A stretch of 9,327 bases of DNA from Candidatus Omnitrophota bacterium (GTDB lineage: Bacteria > Omnitrophota > Gorgyraeia > Tantalellales > Tantalellaceae), in assembly GCA_023142805.1 (NCBI GenBank), contig JAGLIU010000158.1, positions 1 through 9,327 on the forward strand, in the 5' to 3' direction. Of the stretch, positions 1 to 7,580 are shown one piece after another. Under the pieces are notes generated by a model. It saw only the letters and a list, made by a program, of their open reading frames with translations, ran no database searches and was not told the DNA's origin. The first letter of the stretch is position 1. Each line of letters begins with the position of its first letter. Both the position numbers and the translations under genes were made by a program.

Positions 1-19
1 CTAAGGGATAGAAAGGATG

Positions 20-47
20 AGTAGCTGGGGGTTAAACCCCAGCTACT
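20..47. repeat. perfect hairpin upstream of murJ
   Basis: An 11-bp perfect inverted repeat (arms 20-30 and 37-47, the left arm reading AGTAGCTGGGG) flanks a 6-base GTTAAA loop. On RNA it would form a stable, GC-rich stem. Neither strand has a T-run right after the stem, so it is not a textbook intrinsic terminator. It could be the end of an upstream transcript beyond the window, a leader structure of murJ mRNA, or a copy of a dispersed palindrome. The rest of 1-145 shows no gene and no convincing promoter. Confidence 0.6.
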
Positions 48-145
48 ACCTCTTGACTGAGACGAGTTGTTATCCGCGGTTTGTAGTTTGCTATGAGACC
101 ATCCTCTATTAATTATAAGAAACTTATGTTATTATGATACTCATA

Positions 146-1720
146 ATGACTAATAAAAAGCTTATAAGATCAACGGGAGTAATTAGTTCGGCGACTATTT
201 TAAGTCGTATACTTGGATTTGCGCGTGATGTTCTTATAGCGGGCAGGTTTGGTACGGGTATTTATGCTGACGCGTTTTGGGTGGCTTTTCGGCTGCCGAA
301 TACCTTACGCGATATGGTGGGGGAAGGGGCTACAGATGCCGCTATAGTTCCAATTTTGACAGAGTATCGTCATGCACGCACTCAGAAAGAGTATTGGGAT
401 GTCGCGAGAGTAATGCTAAATCTTATGTTAACCGTGCTTATTACATTATCTGTGTTGGGTGTTGTTTTTGCCCCGATCCTTGTGAGAGTGATAGCGCCCG
501 GGTTTTTAAATGATCCTGAAAAATTTAATATAACGGTTCTTTTAACACGCATGATGTTTCCTTATATTTTGCTTATCGGAATGGTAGCTTACAGTAAAGG
601 TGTGCTGAATTCGTTTCATTATTTTTTAACACCGGCGCTTGCTCCTGTTATCTTGAATACAACCATGATCTTGGCGCTTATATTTTTATGTCCGATCATA
701 GGGATCAAAGGGGTTATAATCGGGGTTCTTGTCGGGGGGGTGTTTCAAGTCCTGATACAGATCAGACCGCTTCAGGGACGAGGATTAAGACTCTCGCGTG
801 ATTTTAAATTAGCGCATCCTATCGCTAAAAGGATCGGGAAATTGCTTTTACCCAGAGCCGTAGGCGCGGGTGTTTATCAATTAAGCGTTCTTGTAGATAC
901 GATACTGGCTTCACTTTCAAAAATAGTAGGTGCCGGAGGAGTATCCGCGCTTCAGTATTCCAGCAGACTTGTTCAGCTGCCGGTGGCGGTTTTCGGGATA
1001 TCTCTTGTTACCGCGGCTCTTCCAAAAATGAGCAAAGAAGCCGCCGCTAAAGATATAGGCGCGCTTAGAAATACTATTAATTTTTCTCTACGCGCTATTT
1101 TTACTGTAATGATCCCGGCGGCAGCGGGACTTATAATACTCGCGCGGCCCATTGTAAGCATATTGTTCCAACGTGGAGAATTTACGGCGTATTCAACGGA
1201 TATAACTTCATCCGCGTTGTTTTTCTATTCTTTTGGTCTTGTTGCTTACGCGGGGATAAAAATATTGGTGAGCGGTTACTATTCTATGGGGGATACGCGA
1301 ACTCCGGTTAAAACCGCCGCAATATCTTTAGCGATCAATGTTGTGCTTAACCTTATTTTAATGGGGCCGCTTAAAGTGGGGGGTCTCGCGTTAGCTACAT
1401 CTATAGCGGCATCGATAAATTTTCTTATATTGTATGTTTTGCTTGTCAAGCGAATAGGAGATATAGGAACTTTTAAGATATTTATAACTTTTCTTAAAGT
1501 ATGTGCCGCGACGATAGTTATGGTAATATTTACCGTTTTTTCGGATAAAATATTTTTGACGCGTCAATTACCGTTTTTTATTTTAGTGGGAAGATTATTG
1601 ATGGTTGTAGTCGGGAGTGGTGTTGTATACACTATCTCAGCATATATAACGAGGGTTGAGAATGTCCATAAGTTATGGAAATTATTGTGGGACGGACGGA
1701 AAAAGAAAGATGAAGGATAA
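146..1720 (+). CDS. murJ: MurJ/MviN family lipid II flippase
   Basis: Inner-membrane protein of the MOP superfamily that flips the peptidoglycan precursor lipid II across the cytoplasmic membrane. The 524-residue product is close to E. coli MurJ (511) and is hydrophobic along its whole length, consistent with the family's 14 membrane helices. Visible signatures are SRILGFARD (20-28), the DAFWVAFRLPNTLR segment (42-55), FQRGEFTAYST (341-351) and GDTRTPVK (382-389). By alignment from memory, Arg21, Arg27 and Arg55 match E. coli Arg18, Arg24 and Arg52, which are essential in the cavity. The C-terminus is a basic tail ending RKKKDEG. ATG 146 is chosen because it places SRILGF about where it lies in homologues; ATG 134 in the same frame would add only MILI. 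Neither start has a clear Shine-Dalgarno sequence. The 3' end overlaps uvrC. Identity is secure; the exact start is less so. Confidence 0.95.
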   Translation: MTNKKLIRSTGVISSATILSRILGFARDVLIAGRFGTGIYADAFWVAFRLPNTLRDMVGEGATDAAIVPILTEYRHARTQKEYWDVARVMLNLMLTVLITLSVLGVVFAPILVRVIAPGFLNDPEKFNITVLLTRMMFPYILLIGMVAYSKGVLNSFHYFLTPALAPVILNTTMILALIFLCPIIGIKGVIIGVLVGGVFQVLIQIRPLQGRGLRLSRDFKLAHPIAKRIGKLLLPRAVGAGVYQLSVLVDTILASLSKIVGAGGVSALQYSSRLVQLPVAVFGISLVTAALPKMSKEAAAKDIGALRNTINFSLRAIFTVMIPAAAGLIILARPIVSILFQRGEFTAYSTDITSSALFFYSFGLVAYAGIKILVSGYYSMGDTRTPVKTAAISLAINVVLNLILMGPLKVGGLALATSIAASINFLILYVLLVKRIGDIGTFKIFITFLKVCAATIVMVIFTVFSDKIFLTRQLPFFILVGRLLMVVVGSGVVYTISAYITRVENVHKLWKLLWDGRKKKDEG

Positions 1721-3137
1721 ACGTAAAAAAATAGTAATGAAAGTTAAAGAGTTGCCCCATACCCCGGGTGTTTATAAATTTTTGAATAAACAAAAAGAAA
1801 TAATTTATATCGGGAAAGCAATAGATCTAAAAAAACGAGTAGGATCTTATTTTCAAAGAAGCAGAGTAAGAGATAATCGTCTTGAACGTTTAGTCAGTGA
1901 AGTGAAAGATGTTGAGTTTGTGTCCGCTTCCTCCGAAGCGGAAGCCCTTATATATGAGGCGGGGCTTATAAAGGATCATTCTCCGAAATATAATATTGAG
2001 CTCAAGGATGATAAATCTTATCCGTTTTTAAAACTTATGATCAAAGAAAAATATCCCAGGATCATGATCACCCGTAGAAGGATAAATGACGGATCAATAT
2101 ATTATGGGCCGTATGTTAATACGAAGTTACTTAGGGAAGCGGTTTCTTTTATGAAGAAGGTTTTTCCTTTGAGGACTTGTGGAAAAATGAAAAAGAAAGT
2201 TTGTTTAGAATATCATCTCGGGCAATGTACCGGGCCTTGTGAAGAAAAAACATCCGAAAAGGAATATGCTCTTGTCGTAAAACATTTGAAAAAATTTCTT
2301 GAAGGCAAAAAAGATGATCTTATTCGTGATCTACAGAATAAAATGAAGACAGCGTCAAAAAAACGTGCCTATGAGAAAGCTATCTTCATAAAAAAACAGA
2401 TTGAAGCGCTTACCGTGGTACAACAGTTTCATAATAGGTCGCGACATCCTATGTATGGAGAACTGGATGAATTAAAGAACACATTGGATCTTCCTGATCT
2501 GCCGGTAGATATAGAGTGTTTTGATATATCGAACATAAGCGGCAGTCAGCCGGTAGGTTCTATGGTAAAATTTGTTGCCGGTCAGCCAAGCAGAGCGTCT
2601 TATCGTAAATTCAAAATAAAAAAAGCGGCAACCCGCGATGATTATTCTATGATGTGTGAGGTGGTAAGAAGGAGATATTCAAAACTTATATCGGAAGGGG
2701 GGAGTTTGCCTGACTTTATTCTGATAGACGGAGGGAGAGGGCATCTTGCCGTTGTTTCAAGAGAGTTAAAAAATATAGGTCTAGGGACTATTCCCGTCGC
2801 GAGTATCGCCAAAGAATATAATCATTTGTACACAACATCGCGAAGTCAGCCAATAAGGCTTTCTCCCGGATCTCGATCACTTTTTCTCATACAGCGTATA
2901 AGGGATGAGGCTCACAGGTTTGCTATAACATTTCACAGAAAACTACGGCGAGGAAAGAAATTTGTTACAACGTTAAGAGAAATAAATGGAATAGGTCCGG
3001 TAAAAGAGAGGTTGCTTCTCGAAAAAATAGGAAGTATAGATAAAATAAGCAAATTGTCGGTTGAAGATCTTATCAGAATAGGGATAAATAAAAAAACAGC
3101 CGGGGTAGTAGCAGGATACTTTAAAAATAGCGTCTAG
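1710..3137 (+). CDS. uvrC: UvrC, excinuclease ABC subunit C (short form)
   Basis: Nuclease of UvrABC nucleotide excision repair, which cuts on both sides of a lesion. From ATG 1710 the product has 475 residues. In order: GIY-YIG nuclease (GVY 20-22, YIG 33-35, Arg43, probable catalytic Glu83, YGPY 132-135); a four-Cys cluster (157, 165, 173, 177) of the type reported to bind Fe-S in E. coli UvrC; the UvrB-binding UVR motif (about 203-238); the RNase H-like nuclease (Asp272 in CFDIS, Asp311 in RDDY, Asp340 in ILIDGG, His402 in RDEAH, matching E. coli Asp399, Asp438, Asp466 and His538); and tandem helix-hairpin-helix (about 419-470). Both active sites look intact. The protein is about 130 residues shorter than usual because the region between UVR and RNase H is nearly absent. 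ATG 1710 gives a family-like N-terminus and overlaps murJ by 11 bases. ATG 1662, seven bases after GAGG, would add 16 residues and is a real alternative. Confidence 0.94.
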   Translation: MKDKRKKIVMKVKELPHTPGVYKFLNKQKEIIYIGKAIDLKKRVGSYFQRSRVRDNRLERLVSEVKDVEFVSASSEAEALIYEAGLIKDHSPKYNIELKDDKSYPFLKLMIKEKYPRIMITRRRINDGSIYYGPYVNTKLLREAVSFMKKVFPLRTCGKMKKKVCLEYHLGQCTGPCEEKTSEKEYALVVKHLKKFLEGKKDDLIRDLQNKMKTASKKRAYEKAIFIKKQIEALTVVQQFHNRSRHPMYGELDELKNTLDLPDLPVDIECFDISNISGSQPVGSMVKFVAGQPSRASYRKFKIKKAATRDDYSMMCEVVRRRYSKLISEGGSLPDFILIDGGRGHLAVVSRELKNIGLGTIPVASIAKEYNHLYTTSRSQPIRLSPGSRSLFLIQRIRDEAHRFAITFHRKLRRGKKFVTTLREINGIGPVKERLLLEKIGSIDKISKLSVEDLIRIGINKKTAGVVAGYFKNSV

Positions 3138-3170
3138 TTTTTATCTTTCGTATTGTTATTACTGATGTTG

Positions 3171-3195
3171 TTAGGCTGAGGAGGCTTTAGCCTGA
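3171..3195 (+). other. weak stem-loop after uvrC
   Basis: Bases 3171-3180 (TTAGGCTGAG) can pair with 3186-3195 (TTTAGCCTGA) around a 5-base loop. The core AGGCT/AGCCT is perfect; the flanking pairs include three G-U wobbles. No T-run follows, so it is at best a poor terminator or a processing/stability hairpin at the 3' end of the murJ-uvrC message. It lies 33 bases past the uvrC stop and upstream of the prfB promoter, which is where a transcript end would be expected. Confidence 0.3.
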
Positions 3196-3230
3196 AAGAG
3201 TGTAAACGTGGCTCGCAATCATACAAATTC

Positions 3231-3260
3231 TTGACCCAGGCCCCTAAACCCGGGTATAAT
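3231..3260 (+). promoter_or_regulatory. sigma-70-type promoter for prfB
   Basis: TTGACC (3231-3236) and a perfect TATAAT (3255-3260) are separated by 18 bases. Transcription would begin near 3266-3268, giving a leader of only about 15 bases before the prfB ATG at 3282. That leader contains GGAGG (3270-3274), 7 bases before the start. The spacer holds the palindrome ACCCGGGT (3248-3255), which could be chance. This is the clearest promoter in the window and probably drives prfB-secA-lnt separately from murJ-uvrC. It is inferred from consensus match and position only. Confidence 0.7.
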
Positions 3261-3281
3261 GCCGTCAACGGAGGATAATAT

Positions 3282-4380
3282 ATGATAGAAGAACTAAAAG
3301 AAATGGCAAAAACATTAGACGCGAAATTTGATGAACTTCGGGGGTATCTTTGACCTTGCTGAGAAAACCGCGACGATGCACGCGATAGAAAAAGAGTTGA
3401 ATGATCCGGAGATATGGAGAAATCAAGCTAAGGCTGATGCCCTTTCCCGCGAACTTAAGAACATAAAGTCTGTAGTGCTTCCGTATACGGATCTGAAAGA
3501 AAGGCAAGACGCTCTTAAAGAACTTTCAGTGATAGTGGAAGATGAAGATATCGCTTCTATTTCTAGTTTGAAAATAGAAGCCGAGGAGATCCGGGAAATA
3601 ATAGACAAATTGGAATTTAAGTGTTTATTAGGAGGAGAAACAGATAAGTTTGATGCTATTGTGAGTATTAATGCCGGTGCCGGTGGAACGGAATCTTGTG
3701 ATTGGGCTTCAATGCTTTTCAGGATGTATACAAGGTGGGCGGAAGAACATAAGTATTCGGTAAATGTTATAGACCATTTGCCGGGGGAAGAAGCCGGGAT
3801 AAAAAGTACGGTGTTCATTATAAGGGGTAATTTAGCGCATGGATATTTAAAGGCGGAACGAGGGGTTCATCGATTAGTCAGGATATCGCCTTTTGATTCG
3901 AATAAAAGACGTCATACCTCATTTGCCTCTATAGATGTTTTGCCTGATATTGATAAAGAAATAGATGTGGAAATAAATGAAAATGATCTAAGGATAGATA
4001 CATATCGTTCTTCGGGTGCCGGAGGGCAGCATGTGAACGTAACGGATTCAGCGGTTAGAATAACCCATTTGCCCAGTGGGATAGTGGCGCAATGTCAAAA
4101 AGAGAGATCGCAGCATAAAAATAAATCTACCGCTATGAAACTTTTAAAGGCGCGTTTGTACGAAAAAAAACAGCGCGAACAGGAAGAAGTTTCAATGCGC
4201 GCGAATGGAGACAAAAAAAAGATAGAATGGGGTAGTCAGATACGTTCGTATGTTTTACATCCGTATAAAATGGTAAAAGATCATAGAACAAACACACAAA
4301 CTTCTAACGCGGAGAAGGTTCTGGATGGAGATCTGGACTGTTTTATTGAGGCATATTTAAAGATGATGGCGAATAGTTAA
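3282..4380 (+). CDS. prfB: peptide chain release factor 2, with programmed +1 frameshift
   Basis: Class I release factor that reads UGA and UAA stops and hydrolyses peptidyl-tRNA on the ribosome. It is encoded in two frames: 3282-3350 (23 codons, from MIEELKEM to ELRGYL) ends at an in-frame TGA (3351-3353), and reading resumes one base on at GAC 3352 through to TAA 4378-4380. The joined product is 365 residues, equal in length to E. coli RF2. Visible motifs are the AGAGGTES signature (131-138), the SPF stop-codon-reading tripeptide (202-204) that marks RF2 rather than RF1, and the catalytic GGQ (247-249) in SGAGGQHVN. The start has a strong GGAGG site and a consensus promoter just upstream. 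Calling a single frame loses the true N-terminus and tends to pick a false start near 3328. secA follows after 43 bases. Confidence 0.97.
3339..3354 (+). promoter_or_regulatory. RF2 programmed +1 frameshift site
   Basis: The codons read CGG GGG TAT CTT TGA, followed by C. This is the classic autoregulatory RF2 cassette: a G-rich internal Shine-Dalgarno-like run (3340-3344), a 3-base spacer, the slippery CTT (3348-3350), and a TGA with 3' C, a poor termination context. The only difference from the E. coli AGGGGG element is C for the first A. When RF2 is scarce the ribosome pauses at UGA, slips +1 on CUU and makes full-length RF2. The mechanism is established for the family; its operation here is inferred from the matching sequence and the continuous homology on both sides. 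Confidence 0.95.
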
Positions 4381-4423
4381 CTAAATTGTTGAGGATTCAA
4401 GTTTATAATCAAGGAGCAAAAGA

Positions 4424-7400
4424 ATGATCTCTTTTATAAGTAAATTTATTAAGAATATGTTCGGCACGCAAAATGAACGTGAATTGCGTAAGATAGAAGA
4501 GTTAGTGAGGGAGACCAACGAAGAAGGAAAGGAATTGTCTTCTTTTTCTGATGAAGAAATAAAAGAAGAAGCGCGACGTTTGAAAGAAGAAATTACCTTG
4601 GTAAGCGATCAGGCTGAGACCGAGGCTCAGAAGTTAAGAGAAAGTATCACTTTGGCGACTTCGGATCAGGAACGAGGTAAACTTAAGAAAAAATTAAAAG
4701 ATATTAAAAATAACGCGGTTGATAATAAACTGACGCGTGTTTTTGCTGTAGTTAGAGAGGCGTCAAAGAGAACGATAGGGCTAAGACATTTTGACGTACA
4801 GCTTTTAGGCGGGATAGTTCTTCATCAGGGGAAGATCGCCGAGATGACCACAGGTGAAGGTAAAACACTTGTAGCGACTTTACCGGCTTGTCTGAACGCG
4901 TTTAGCGGTAGAAGTGTGCATGTCGTTACAGTAAACGATTATCTGGCAAAACGTGACTCTGAGTGGATGGGGCCGGTGTACAGGTTTTTAGGGTTGACCG
5001 TAGGGGTTATTCAGAACGATATGCGTCCCGAAGAAAGAAAAGCGGTTTATGACTGTGATCTGGTTTATGGCACCAATAATGAGTTTGGATTTGATTATCT
5101 CAGGGATAATATGGTGTCGGAGTCCGCGGATATAGTCCAATCGCGTCCTAATTTTGCTATAGTAGACGAAGTTGACAGTATATTGATAGATGAGGCAAGA
5201 ACTCCTCTTATTATATCCGGTCCTGTGGATGAAACTAACGAATCTTATAATCAGATGCGACCGGTAGTGGAAGAGATCGTAAAAGCTCAGAACAAATGTA
5301 TTCGGGATTATTTGTCAAAATTTCAGGAAAGATTCAAATCTGACAAAAAAGATGAAGAAGCGGGAAAGTTTTTATACCTTATACACAAGGGTGATCCCAA
5401 GAACCGTGATTTTTTAAATCTCGTACTTAAAGATATGAACGCGAAAACATTGTTAGATAGAATGCAATCGTTGTTTGATAGTAAAACTATGGAAAAAGAA
5501 CGGGCCGAATTTTTGGAAGAATTGTTTTATGTATTTGATGAAAAGAGTAGAGAGATAAGTTTTAGCGCGAATGGACTTGAAATGATGAGAGAGAAATTTG
5601 ATCTGGATTTTGTGTTAGATGATATCGAAGTAAAAATTTCGGAATTAGCGAATGAAAATATTTCTGATGAGGAAAAGATGGAAAAAGAAACGATGTTAGT
5701 TACCGCTTATTCCGAAAAACAGAAAAAAGTTGAAAGTACCAATCAGCTTTTAAAGGCATATAAATTGTTTGAAAAGGATGTGGATTATGTGATCAACGAG
5801 AACAAGATCGTTATTGTTGACGGTTTTACCGGTAGGATGATGCCCGGGAGAAGATTCTCTGACGGCATACACGAAGCTTTGGAGGCTAAAGAAAGGGTGG
5901 AGGTTCAAAGAGAAAGTCAGACGCTTGCTACGATAACTCTTCAGAATTATTTTCGAATGTACGATAAACTCGCGGGTATGACGGGTACGGCGAAAACCGA
6001 AGAATCGGAATTTGAGAACATATATCAGCTTCCGGTAGTTCAAATACCAACAAACCGTCCGCTTAAACGTCTCAATATGCCGGATCGCATATATAAGACC
6101 GAACATGAAAAGTTTAATGCCGTCGCGGATGAGGTAGCTCATCTGAATGAAAAAGGACGTCCTGTTCTGGTGGGTACCATATCGATAGAGAAATCCGAGA
6201 GGATAAGCAAGCTCCTTAATTCTCGTGGAATAAGGCATAACGTATTGAACGCTAAATATCATGAAAACGAGGCGCATATAATCGCACAGGCAGGACGGTA
6301 TAAAGGAGTTACGATAGCTACGAATATGGCCGGTCGTGGTACGGATATAATACTCGGGGGAAACGCGGAAGAATTGGCGAGATCCGAAATGGTGAAACTT
6401 GAAATTAACGACCCCGATGAGAAAAAAGAGGTATACGAAAAATTTCATGAAGAGTTCCAGATAAAAACTGTTGAAGGTCATAAGATGGTTATAGAAGCGG
6501 GAGGGTTACATATTATCGGGACGGAGAGACATGAGTCGAGAAGAATAGACAATCAGTTGAGAGGAAGATCCGGTCGTCAGGGGGACGCCGGATCAAGCAG
6601 GTTTTATCTTTCTCTGGAAGACGATCTTATGCGGATCTTTGGGTCGGACAGGATAAAAATGATAATGGATAAACTCGGGATGGAGGAAGGAGAAGTTATT
6701 GAAAATCCTTTAGTAACACGCGCGGTAAGAACCGCGCAGCATAGAGTTGAGGGGCAGAATTTTGAAATAAGAAAACATTTACTTAAGTATGATAATGTTA
6801 TGAATCAGCAGAGAGAAGTTATATACAAAAAGCGGCGTATGGTTTTAAGCGGTAGTAATTTAAAACAGGAACTTTTAGAGTGTTTGAATGTGGGGCTTGA
6901 ATCGCTTTTGGGAAATTGGGAACATGATCCGGATGAAAAGAATTTGGCCAAACAGATAATGTACAGGTACGCGTTAAATGTAAACCCGGAAGTTTTTATA
7001 GGGTTATCAGCTCAAGGAGTTGTTGATGAGGTTATGGATGTAGCGGAAAAGAGCTATTCTTCGCGGGAAAAATTTATAGGGGAAGAAAAGATAAGAAGAT
7101 TAGAAAAGATCGTGATGCTTTCCGTGATAGATTCTAATTGGAAAGAATATTTGAGAGAGATAGATGAGTTACGTGAAGGTATTTCCTGGCGCGCTTACGC
7201 GCAGAAAGATCCGTTAGTGGAGTTCCAGCATGAAGCGTTTCGCATGTTTACGGAGCTTATTATAAAGATAGATGAGGAGATCGCGGAAAGGATAATAAAG
7301 ATATCCGTTATGGAGGAAAAGCAGAAAAAAGAGGTGTTCAATATCAAGAGTGAAAGTTTTGAGCATAAAGGATATTCCGCGATCGGGATGTCATCGGTGG

Positions 7401-7570
7401 GGCAGGATGTTGTTTATGATTCGGAATCGCAAGGATCATCGGAGTCTCCTGTTTTAGGTAGTAGAGAAGATAGAAAGAGTACATACAAAAGGGATGAGGT
7501 TAAAATTGGGCGTAACGATCCCTGTTCATGCGGAAGCGGTAAGAAATATAAAAAATGTTGCGGTCGATAA
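4424..7570 (+). CDS. secA: SecA preprotein translocase ATPase
   Basis: Motor ATPase that pushes unfolded secretory proteins through SecYEG. The product is 1048 residues, against 901 in E. coli. The start is well set by AAGGAG (4411-4416), 7 bases before the ATG. Visible in order: N-terminal helix; Walker A TTGEGKT (142-148); VNDYLAKRD (170-178); DEVDSILIDEART (248-260) with Walker B; the preprotein cross-linking domain after about 262; TGRMMPGRRFSDG (469-481); ATNMAGRGTDI (632-642); RGRSGRQGD (713-721) with arginine-finger residues; helical scaffold and wing domains; a poorly conserved Ser/Gly-rich linker (about 985-1020); and a C-terminal zinc-binding SEC-C motif (Cys1034, Cys1036, Cys1045, Cys1046). 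The extra length lies mainly in two insertions, about 40 residues at 57-100 and about 90 in the cross-linking domain near 290-380. Both resemble insertions of Bacteroidetes-type SecA. No key ATPase residue appears to be missing. Confidence 0.98.
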   Translation: MISFISKFIKNMFGTQNERELRKIEELVRETNEEGKELSSFSDEEIKEEARRLKEEITLVSDQAETEAQKLRESITLATSDQERGKLKKKLKDIKNNAVDNKLTRVFAVVREASKRTIGLRHFDVQLLGGIVLHQGKIAEMTTGEGKTLVATLPACLNAFSGRSVHVVTVNDYLAKRDSEWMGPVYRFLGLTVGVIQNDMRPEERKAVYDCDLVYGTNNEFGFDYLRDNMVSESADIVQSRPNFAIVDEVDSILIDEARTPLIISGPVDETNESYNQMRPVVEEIVKAQNKCIRDYLSKFQERFKSDKKDEEAGKFLYLIHKGDPKNRDFLNLVLKDMNAKTLLDRMQSLFDSKTMEKERAEFLEELFYVFDEKSREISFSANGLEMMREKFDLDFVLDDIEVKISELANENISDEEKMEKETMLVTAYSEKQKKVESTNQLLKAYKLFEKDVDYVINENKIVIVDGFTGRMMPGRRFSDGIHEALEAKERVEVQRESQTLATITLQNYFRMYDKLAGMTGTAKTEESEFENIYQLPVVQIPTNRPLKRLNMPDRIYKTEHEKFNAVADEVAHLNEKGRPVLVGTISIEKSERISKLLNSRGIRHNVLNAKYHENEAHIIAQAGRYKGVTIATNMAGRGTDIILGGNAEELARSEMVKLEINDPDEKKEVYEKFHEEFQIKTVEGHKMVIEAGGLHIIGTERHESRRIDNQLRGRSGRQGDAGSSRFYLSLEDDLMRIFGSDRIKMIMDKLGMEEGEVIENPLVTRAVRTAQHRVEGQNFEIRKHLLKYDNVMNQQREVIYKKRRMVLSGSNLKQELLECLNVGLESLLGNWEHDPDEKNLAKQIMYRYALNVNPEVFIGLSAQGVVDEVMDVAEKSYSSREKFIGEEKIRRLEKIVMLSVIDSNWKEYLREIDELREGISWRAYAQKDPLVEFQHEAFRMFTELIIKIDEEIAERIIKISVMEEKQKKEVFNIKSESFEHKGYSAIGMSSVGQDVVYDSESQGSSESPVLGSREDRKSTYKRDEVKIGRNDPCSCGSGKKYKKCCGR

Positions 7571-7580
7571 TAACGTTAAT

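Noticed and set aside
53..119. TTGACT (53-58) or TATAAG (114-119) as a murJ promoter
   Set aside because: Neither has a partner element at 16-18 base spacing. A murJ promoter may exist here or upstream, but I cannot point to one.
1710..3137. uvrC as a pseudogene because of its short length
   Set aside because: The frame is uninterrupted and both nuclease active sites, the Cys cluster, UVR motif and helix-hairpin-helix region are intact; the missing part is a discrete internal region.
3328..3351. Independent start of prfB at TTG 3328 or ATG 3331
   Set aside because: No ribosome binding site precedes it, it would encode residues (MMNFGGIF) with no similarity to RF2, and the frame-0 segment from ATG 3282 has a strong site and matches the RF2 N-terminus up to the frameshift.
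4404..4409. Perfect TATAAT before secA as a promoter
   Set aside because: No -35 element lies at suitable spacing, and the implied transcript start would fall at or inside the secA Shine-Dalgarno sequence (4411-4416).
5750..6481. Long open frame on the - strand within secA (243 codons)
   Set aside because: It lies wholly opposite conserved secA coding sequence, and its translation is a low-complexity Phe/Tyr/Arg-rich string with no recognisable domain. It is an antisense shadow. The shorter frames opposite murJ, prfB and lnt were rejected for the same reason.
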